A DNA stretch of 9,513 nt from Thermoplasmata archaeon. GTDB lineage: Archaea; Thermoplasmatota; Thermoplasmata; Lutacidiplasmatales; UBA184. Where the stretch lies: contig JAJYUO010000042.1 in the NCBI GenBank assembly GCA_021792485.1, forward strand, positions 1 through 9,513, in the 5' to 3' direction. Position numbers and translations under genes: made by a program. How positions within the stretch are numbered: position 1 is the first letter of the stretch; every line of letters begins with the position of its first letter. The notes below the pieces were generated by a model, which was not told the DNA's origin, searched no databases, and saw only the letters and a list, made by a program, of their open reading frames with translations. Shown here in pieces: positions 4,842 through 9,513 of this stretch.

Positions 4842-6325
4842 ACCGCGGACTCGGCGTCGATCTGGGCCTTCTGGAGCTTGGAGGAGAAGTCGACGAAGAC
4901 GGTCTTGACTTCGGTGAACTCCTCGATCGCGGCCGTTCCGGCCTCGCGGCCCCCGTTCCCCGTGTTCTTGACGCCGCCGAACGGGAGCTGGATCTCCGCT
5001 CCGATCGTCGGCGCGTTGATGTAGGTGATGCCGGCCTCGAGGTCGTCCATCGCGCGGAACGCGCGGTTCACGTCGCGCGTGTAGATCGAGCTCGAGAGGC
5101 CGTAGTCGACGTCGTTCGCGACGCGGACCGCCTCGTCGTAATCCTTCACCTTGATGACGGAGAGGACCGGCCCGAAGATCTCCTCCTTGCTGATCCGGGT
5201 TCCGTGCGGGGTCTCGAAGATCGTCGGCTCGATGAAGAAGCCCTTGTCGTAGGCGCCGCCGCGGAGCTTCTTCCCTCCGTAGCGCAGCTTCGCCTCCTTC
5301 TTCCCGATCTCGATGTAGGCGAGGATCTTCTCCTCCTGCTCGCGCGAGGCCACGGGGCCCATGTCGGTCTTCGGATCGACCGGGTCGCCGAGGCGGAACG
5401 TATCGAGGCGGTCGGTGAGCATCTTCAAGAACGGCTCGTAGACCTTCTCGTGGAGGATCAAGCGGCTCGTCGCCGTGCATCGCTGGCCGGAGGTCCCGAA
5501 CGCGCCGAACAGCACTCCGTCCAGGGCGAGGCGGAGGTCGGCGTCCTCCATGACGATCACGGGGTTCTTCCCCCCGAGCTCGAGGTGGACCATCTTCAGG
5601 CCCTGCGCTCCCTTGACGTAGACGTCGCGCCCCGACTCCACCCCGCCGGTGAACGAGACCGCCCGGACCCTCGGGTCCGTCACGAGGGCCGTTCCGACGA
5701 CGCCGCCGGAGCCGGTCACGAGGTTGAGGACCCCCGGGGGGACGCCCGCCTCCTCGTAGGCCCGGATGACCTCGACCGCGCATCGCGCGCTGTTGGACGC
5801 CGGCTTGAAGACGACGGCGTTCCCGCATATCAGCGCGGCGGCGATTTTCCAGTTCGGGATCGCGGTCGGGAAGTTCCAAGGCGTGATGCAGGCGACGACG
5901 CCCTTCGGCTGGCGGATCGTCATGCAGAACTTCGAGCGAAGCTCGCTCGGAACGGTCTCGCCGAGGAGGCGGCGGCCCTCGCCGGCCATGTACTCGACAA
6001 AATCGATCGCCTCCTGGACGTCGCCCTCCCCTTCGGCGATGACCTTGCCCATCTCGCGGCTGACGATCTGGCCGATCTCCTTCTTGTGGCGGCGAAGGTA
6101 GCCCGCGGCCCTCAGCAGGATCTCCCCGCGCTGCGGCGCCGGGGTCTCCTTCCAGCCCGGGTAGGCCCGGTGGGCCGCCTCGATGGCCTTCGCGACATCC
6201 TCGCGAGTCGCGGAGACGAACGATCCGACCGGCTCTCCGTTCGCCGGGTTGATCGTCTCGAACCGCTTCGCTTTCGCGGGGCTCGTCCACGTTCCGTTGA
6301 TAAACAGTCCGAACTCGTCGGTCAT
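4838..6325 (-). CDS. NAD(P)-dependent aldehyde dehydrogenase (ALDH superfamily)
   Basis: The enzyme oxidises an aldehyde to the carboxylate through a covalent thioester. The 495-residue product has the usual family length and all core signatures: ITPWNFP with Asn151, the cofactor segment VVFKPAS, LVTGSG, FTGG, HLELGGKNP with general base Glu249, GQRCTATSR with nucleophile Cys283 (34 residues after the Glu, as expected), EEIFGPVLSV, and the C-terminal LPFGGVKNTGNGGREAG. By eye the IPNWKIAAALICGN region resembles semialdehyde dehydrogenases such as alpha-ketoglutaric semialdehyde or succinic semialdehyde dehydrogenases more than the non-phosphorylating GAPDH group; the substrate cannot be fixed from sequence. 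The ATG at 6325 gives the standard N-terminus (DEFGLFINGTW); upstream in-frame starts would add a non-conserved tail. It is followed with ATGA overlap by a small charged protein and is divergent from serS. Confidence 0.94.
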   Translation of the reverse strand: MTDEFGLFINGTWTSPAKAKRFETINPANGEPVGSFVSATREDVAKAIEAAHRAYPGWKETPAPQRGEILLRAAGYLRRHKKEIGQIVSREMGKVIAEGEGDVQEAIDFVEYMAGEGRRLLGETVPSELRSKFCMTIRQPKGVVACITPWNFPTAIPNWKIAAALICGNAVVFKPASNSARCAVEVIRAYEEAGVPPGVLNLVTGSGGVVGTALVTDPRVRAVSFTGGVESGRDVYVKGAQGLKMVHLELGGKNPVIVMEDADLRLALDGVLFGAFGTSGQRCTATSRLILHEKVYEPFLKMLTDRLDTFRLGDPVDPKTDMGPVASREQEEKILAYIEIGKKEAKLRYGGKKLRGGAYDKGFFIEPTIFETPHGTRISKEEIFGPVLSVIKVKDYDEAVRVANDVDYGLSSSIYTRDVNRAFRAMDDLEAGITYINAPTIGAEIQLPFGGVKNTGNGGREAGTAAIEEFTEVKTVFVDFSSKLQKAQIDAESAV

Positions 6326-6549
6326 GCGAGGTAGGGCTCCCGAGTCGTCACCCGTCACGACCATACATAGGCTGTGCGGGCCGAACCCGGGGTCCCCGCT
6401 TGCTACCGTCGCCCGCGGTCTTCTCGCCGCCCAGGCGGACCCGGGCAGGCCGGGCTCACCGGACCCCCGATGGCGGCCACCCACGCGCCCGGCCCATCGG
6501 CCGCGCGGCGACGGCAACTCTTTTCGACCGAGCTCCCTCCCGGTGGACA
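6326..6549. other. Divergent intergenic region between aldehyde dehydrogenase and serS
   Basis: About 224 bases holding the promoters of two divergent genes. Apart from the weak TATA-like site near 6366, I see CGGGGTCCCCG at 6388-6398 (five-base arms around one base) and an AACTCTTTT stretch at 6516-6524, about 30 bases before the serS GTG and a possible serS promoter element. No convincing gene or RNA was found. Confidence 0.5.
6361..6371 (-). promoter_or_regulatory. Weak TATA-like element upstream of the aldehyde dehydrogenase gene
   Basis: The minus strand reads CCTATGTATGG, the most AT-rich stretch just upstream of the ATG at 6325. Its centre is about 41 bases from the ATG, which would imply a short leader of roughly 15 bases. 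Evidence is compositional only. Confidence 0.3.
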
Positions 6550-7842
6550 GTGATCGATCTCGAACGCATCCGCACCGACCTCGCCGGCGTCCGGGCCAAC
6601 CTCGAGCGCCGCCGGCGCCCGGAGTATCTCGAGCTCCTCGAGCTGGTGCATCAGAGCGACGCCACGTGGCGCGCTCTCCGGCAGGAGGCGGACGCGTTGC
6701 GGCGGACCCGAAACGAGTTGAGCCGTCGGATCGCGGAGCGCCGCAAGCAAGGTCAGCCCACGCCCGAGCTCGACCGCGAAGCCCAGGAGCTGCCGGCGGC
6801 GATGCGAGCGATCGAGGAAAGGGAGGCGGCCGCGCTCGCGGAGCGGGACGTGGCGCTCAAGCGGCTTCCGAATCTGCTCGATCCGTCGGTCCCGTTCGGG
6901 AACGACGATCGCGATAACGTGGTCGTCGCGACGTGGGGGGTTCCGGCGAAGGACGCGGGGAACCGGAAGTCCCACGCCGAGCTCCTCGAGGAGCTCGGGA
7001 TGGCCGAGTTCGATCGGGCGCATCGGGCGAGCGGGGCCGGGTTCTACTACCTCGCCGGTCCGATCGTGCTCCTCGATCTCGCCCTCCAGCGGCTGGCCCT
7101 CGATCTCCTGATCGAACGGGGATTCACGCCGGTCGAACCGCCGTTCCTGCTCCGCCGAGCGCCGTACGAGGGCGTCACGGACCTCGCCGACTTCGAGAAC
7201 GTGATGTACCGGATCGACGGCGAGGACCTCTACCTCATCGCGACGAGCGAGCACCCGCTCGCCGCCCTCTACCAGGGGGAGATCCTCGACGAGGACCGCC
7301 TCCCGATACGGCTCGCGGGGCTCAGCATGAACTTCCGCAAGGAGATCGGGGGCCACGGGGTCGATCAGAAGGGGATCTTCCGAACTCACCAGTTCGCGAA
7401 GGTCGAACAGTTTGTCTTCTGCCGCCCCGAGGATTCCGCCCGCATCCACGAAGAGATCCGTGCCAACGCGGAGGAGGTCTTCCGGCGGCTCGAGGTCCCG
7501 TATCGCGTCGTGAACGTATGCACCGGCGACCTCGGGACCGTCGCGGCGAAGAAGTACGACATCGAGGCGTGGTTCCCGCGCCAGCAGGCCTACCGGGAGG
7601 TCGTCAGCTGCTCCAACTGCACGGACTACCAGGCGCGCCGCCTCGGGATCCGGCTCGGGAAGGCCGGTCGCCCCGGTAAGACCGTCCCGCATACCCTCAA
7701 CTCGACCGCCGTCGCCACATCGCGAGGGCTCGCCGTGATCCTCGAGCAGTACCAGCGCCCGGACGGATCGATCGAGATCCCGAGGGCCCTGCGAAGCTAC
7801 CTCGGCGGGAACTCCTCGATCACGCGCGAGGGCATGCATTGA
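6550..7842 (+). CDS. serS: Seryl-tRNA synthetase (class II, standard type)
   Basis: The enzyme charges tRNA-Ser with serine in the cytoplasm, via seryl-adenylate. The 430-residue product has the normal length for the common form, not the rare methanogen form. Residues 1 to about 105 form the long helical tRNA-binding arm, rich in Arg and Glu (LERIRTDLAGVRANLERRR, then LRRTRNELSRRIAERRKQG). The catalytic core follows with ATSEHPL near 231-237 (the TxE serine-site motif, Thr232 and Glu234), motif 2 MNFRKEIGG with Arg263 and the downstream GIFRTHQFAKVEQF, CSNCTDYQARR, and motif 3 LNSTAVATSRGLAVILEQYQ with Arg392. I chose the GTG at 6550 because it begins the conserved IDLERIR N-terminus; the open frame extends upstream to 6400 but that part is not SerRS-like. 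The gene ends 15 bases before an odd ACG candidate start for the helicase downstream. Confidence 0.96.
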   Translation: MIDLERIRTDLAGVRANLERRRRPEYLELLELVHQSDATWRALRQEADALRRTRNELSRRIAERRKQGQPTPELDREAQELPAAMRAIEEREAAALAERDVALKRLPNLLDPSVPFGNDDRDNVVVATWGVPAKDAGNRKSHAELLEELGMAEFDRAHRASGAGFYYLAGPIVLLDLALQRLALDLLIERGFTPVEPPFLLRRAPYEGVTDLADFENVMYRIDGEDLYLIATSEHPLAALYQGEILDEDRLPIRLAGLSMNFRKEIGGHGVDQKGIFRTHQFAKVEQFVFCRPEDSARIHEEIRANAEEVFRRLEVPYRVVNVCTGDLGTVAAKKYDIEAWFPRQQAYREVVSCSNCTDYQARRLGIRLGKAGRPGKTVPHTLNSTAVATSRGLAVILEQYQRPDGSIEIPRALRSYLGGNSSITREGMH

Positions 7843-7846
7843 GCCC

Positions 7847-7853
7847 GGGAGGG
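7847..7853 (+). promoter_or_regulatory. Shine-Dalgarno-like run before an in-frame ACG codon
   Basis: GGGAGGG lies just after the serS stop, and its core GGAGG ends five bases before ACG at 7858, which is in the helicase reading frame. Spacing is ideal for a start codon, but the codon is ACG rather than ATG. Most other starts in this window lack a clear Shine-Dalgarno, so the match may be fortuitous. Confidence 0.4.
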
Positions 7854-7857
7854 TAGC

Positions 7858-7983
7858 ACGGCACCGGACCCCGCGCCCCCCCGACAGCGGCTCCTCGAAG
7901 AATTCGGGGAGGGGGTCGAGGCTCCCGACGTCGGGGCGCGGCCCCGCCGCGCGCACCCCGAGGGGTTTCCCGAGATCTGGCGC
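7858..7983 (+). other. Possible unannotated N-terminal extension of the helicase, from an ACG start
   Basis: This stretch is open in the helicase frame and would add 42 residues before the first canonical start (GTG 7984). Over 7843-7983 the codon-position GC is about 87, 62 and 85 percent at positions 1, 2 and 3, with G at the first position in 22 of 47 codons, which looks like coding DNA in this frame. The translated segment includes RQRLLEEFGEGVEAPDVG and ends HPEGFPEIWR. No ATG, GTG or TTG occurs in frame here. Known Hef proteins, as I recall them, begin only a few residues before the HPLI-type motif, which argues against an extension. Confidence 0.4.
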
Positions 7984-9513
7984 GTGGCCGACGGATACGT
8001 CGCGCATCCGCTCGTCCGCCCGGGCGTCCTGCGGGCGTGGCCGTTCCAGCTCGACATGGCGAGGATCGGGATCTCCGAAGATCTGGTCGTGGTGCTGCCG
8101 ACGGGGCTCGGCAAGACGGTCATCGCGGCGTTGATCGCCGCCGAAGTGCTGCGGCGCGGGGACGGGAAGGTCCTCTTCCTCGCTCCGACCCGGCCGCTCG
8201 TCCAGCAGCACAGCGCGGCGTTCGCTCGCTGGATCGAGGGGTACCGCCACGCGCGGTTCACGGGGACGGTCCGTCGGCCCGTGAGGGAAGGCTCGTGGGA
8301 GGCCAGCAGCCTCGTCTTCGCCACCCCCGAGATCGTGCGGAACGACGTGGCGGCGGGCCGGTACGACCTGAGCGACGTCGACCTGTTGATCCTGGACGAA
8401 GCCCACCACGCCGTCGGGAAGTACGCCTACGTGCCGATCGCCCAGCGATTCCGCGACGAACGCCGCCCCGGCGCGCGGCTGCTGGGGCTCACCGCCTCGC
8501 CGGGCGGGAAGGACGAGCGCATCGAGGAGGTCCTCGGGGTCTTCGGCGCGCCTCGGGTCGAAGCGCGCTCGCGGGAGGATCCCGGCGTCCGCGAGTACGT
8601 TCAGCCGGTCGACGTCGAGCTCCGATGGGTCGACCTGCCGGCCGAGGTCGCGCGGATCCGGGACCGGCTCGAGAGCGCGGCGCACGAGTTCGCCCGACGC
8701 CTTCAGCGGATCGGCTATCTGAGAAAGAAGCCGATCCGGTCCCTGACCGTCAAGGACCTCGTATCGCTCCGCAGCGAGATCTTCGCGCGGCCGGGGCCGA
8801 TGACCCGGAAATTCACCCCGCTCTACTACCAGCTGGTCCTCCTCCACCTCTTCCACGCTCTCGAGCGGCTCGAGACGCAAGGGGTCAGCCCGTTCGTGCA
8901 GTACCTCGACCGCGTCGGAGCCAAGGAGAAGCCGAGCCGCGGGGACCGGGCGTTCCTCGCGCTGCCCGAGGTCGCCGATGCGCGGCGAGAGGCGAAGGCG
9001 TATCTCGACACCGCTCCCACCCTCTCGCATCCGAAGCTCGCGGCGCTCGCGAGCATCGTCGAGGAGACCATCGCCACGGTCCACGGGCGCCCGCCCCGCA
9101 TCCTCGTCTTCGCGCAGTACCGCGACACGATCCAGGGGATCCAGGCCCTCCTAGAGTCCCGCGGGCACACGGTGGGACGGTTCGTCGGGCAGGCGACCCG
9201 AGACCCGGAGGACCGGGGGATGAACCAGGCGGAGCAGGGGCGCATCCTCGGGGCGTTCCGCGATGGCGCGTTCCCGATCTTGGTGGCGAGCAGCGTCGCC
9301 GAGGAGGGCCTGGACGTGCCGGACGTGGATCTGGTGGTATTCTTCGAGTCCGTGCCGAGCGAGATCCGCGCGATCCAGCGCCGGGGGAGGACCGGCCGCA
9401 GCTCGTTGGGCCGGGTCATCGTCCTTTTGACGCGGGAGACCCGGGAGGTCCAGTATCAGGCGGCCGAGGTCCGTCGGGAGCGGGCGATGAAGCGGATCGT
9501 CCGGCGGATGTCC
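7984..9513 (+). CDS. hef: Hef/FANCM-type superfamily 2 helicase, N-terminal part (runs off right edge)
   Basis: Hef is a euryarchaeal helicase-nuclease acting on stalled forks and branched DNA, related to FANCM. From the GTG at 7984, 510 residues are visible. The N-terminus YVAHPLVRPGVLRAWPFQLD leads to Walker A PTGLGKT at 39-45, then APTRPLVQQH, the Walker B/DEAH box DEAHH at 138-142, and LTASPGG near 169-175. Residues about 220-350 fit the helical insertion between the two helicase lobes seen in Hef. The second lobe has ILVFAQYRDTI, RFVGQATRDPEDRGMNQAEQ, VASSVAEEGLDVPDVDLVVF from 434, SEIRAIQRRGRTGR ending at 472, and YQAAEVRRERAMKRIVRRM. GMNQAEQ and SEIRAIQRRGRTGR are strongly Hef-like. 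The XPF-type nuclease and HhH domains, if present, lie beyond the edge. The gene follows serS on the same strand and may be cotranscribed. Identity is secure; the start may be further upstream. Confidence 0.93.
   Translation, partial: MADGYVAHPLVRPGVLRAWPFQLDMARIGISEDLVVVLPTGLGKTVIAALIAAEVLRRGDGKVLFLAPTRPLVQQHSAAFARWIEGYRHARFTGTVRRPVREGSWEASSLVFATPEIVRNDVAAGRYDLSDVDLLILDEAHHAVGKYAYVPIAQRFRDERRPGARLLGLTASPGGKDERIEEVLGVFGAPRVEARSREDPGVREYVQPVDVELRWVDLPAEVARIRDRLESAAHEFARRLQRIGYLRKKPIRSLTVKDLVSLRSEIFARPGPMTRKFTPLYYQLVLLHLFHALERLETQGVSPFVQYLDRVGAKEKPSRGDRAFLALPEVADARREAKAYLDTAPTLSHPKLAALASIVEETIATVHGRPPRILVFAQYRDTIQGIQALLESRGHTVGRFVGQATRDPEDRGMNQAEQGRILGAFRDGAFPILVASSVAEEGLDVPDVDLVVFFESVPSEIRAIQRRGRTGRSSLGRVIVLLTRETREVQYQAAEVRRERAMKRIVRRMS

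Noticed and set aside
4842..6290. Minus-strand frame continuous with the small charged protein, extending through the aldehyde dehydrogenase region
   Set aside because: Only the last 73 codons, after the ALDH stop, look like an independent protein; the rest is an out-of-frame shadow of ALDH.
4052..6334. A 760-codon plus-strand open frame overlapping the end of orc1 and the antisense of the aldehyde dehydrogenase
   Set aside because: It is out of frame with orc1 and opposite a clear ALDH; the translation is compositionally biased, with no motifs.
6403..9084. A very long antisense open frame (893 codons, minus strand) across serS and hef
   Set aside because: It lies opposite two well-identified genes in one continuous frame; its product is low-complexity, Arg/Glu/Asp/Pro-rich and matches no known fold. 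Long antisense frames are expected in very GC-rich DNA.

Overview
This 9.5 kb window is very GC-rich and looks archaeal, most likely from a euryarchaeal-type lineage. The evidence is an Orc1/Cdc6 initiator, an isopentenyl phosphate kinase paired with a type 2 IPP isomerase, an archaeal-style Elp3 and a Hef-type helicase. High-GC Thermoplasmatota would fit, but that placement is inference. Coding density is high. No RNA gene, CRISPR array, insertion sequence or transposase was seen.

Left block (1-2913, minus strand): four tightly overlapping genes, read right to left. They are a small two-helix membrane protein, isopentenyl phosphate kinase, type 2 isopentenyl-diphosphate isomerase, and the N-terminal half of Elp3, which runs off the left edge. 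Junction overlaps are 14, 50 and 4 bases, so this is almost certainly one operon. Kinase and isomerase together give IPP and DMAPP, the C5 units for archaeal ether lipids. Elp3 modifies the wobble uridine of tRNA.

Centre (2914-4598): a divergent intergenic region of about 240 bases holds promoter-like AT-rich elements and two perfect palindromes. It leads into orc1/cdc6 on the plus strand. The encoded initiator has a disordered Pro/Ala-rich N-terminal tail and a C-terminal motif resembling a PCNA-binding (PIP) box.

Right-centre (4620-6325, minus strand): an NAD(P)-dependent aldehyde dehydrogenase whose stop codon overlaps the start of a 73-residue charged, probably helical protein (ATGA junction). 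This pair converges on orc1.

Right block (6550-9513, plus strand): seryl-tRNA synthetase, then a Hef/FANCM-type superfamily 2 helicase that runs off the right edge. The helicase frame stays open back to the synthetase stop codon, with no ATG, GTG or TTG for 141 bases. A Shine-Dalgarno-like run sits just before an in-frame ACG, so the helicase start is a real puzzle.

No wholly new multi-gene system is evident. The most unusual points are the hef start, the possible PIP box on Orc1, the palindrome over the predicted orc1 transcription start, and the two small uncharacterised proteins translationally coupled to enzymes.
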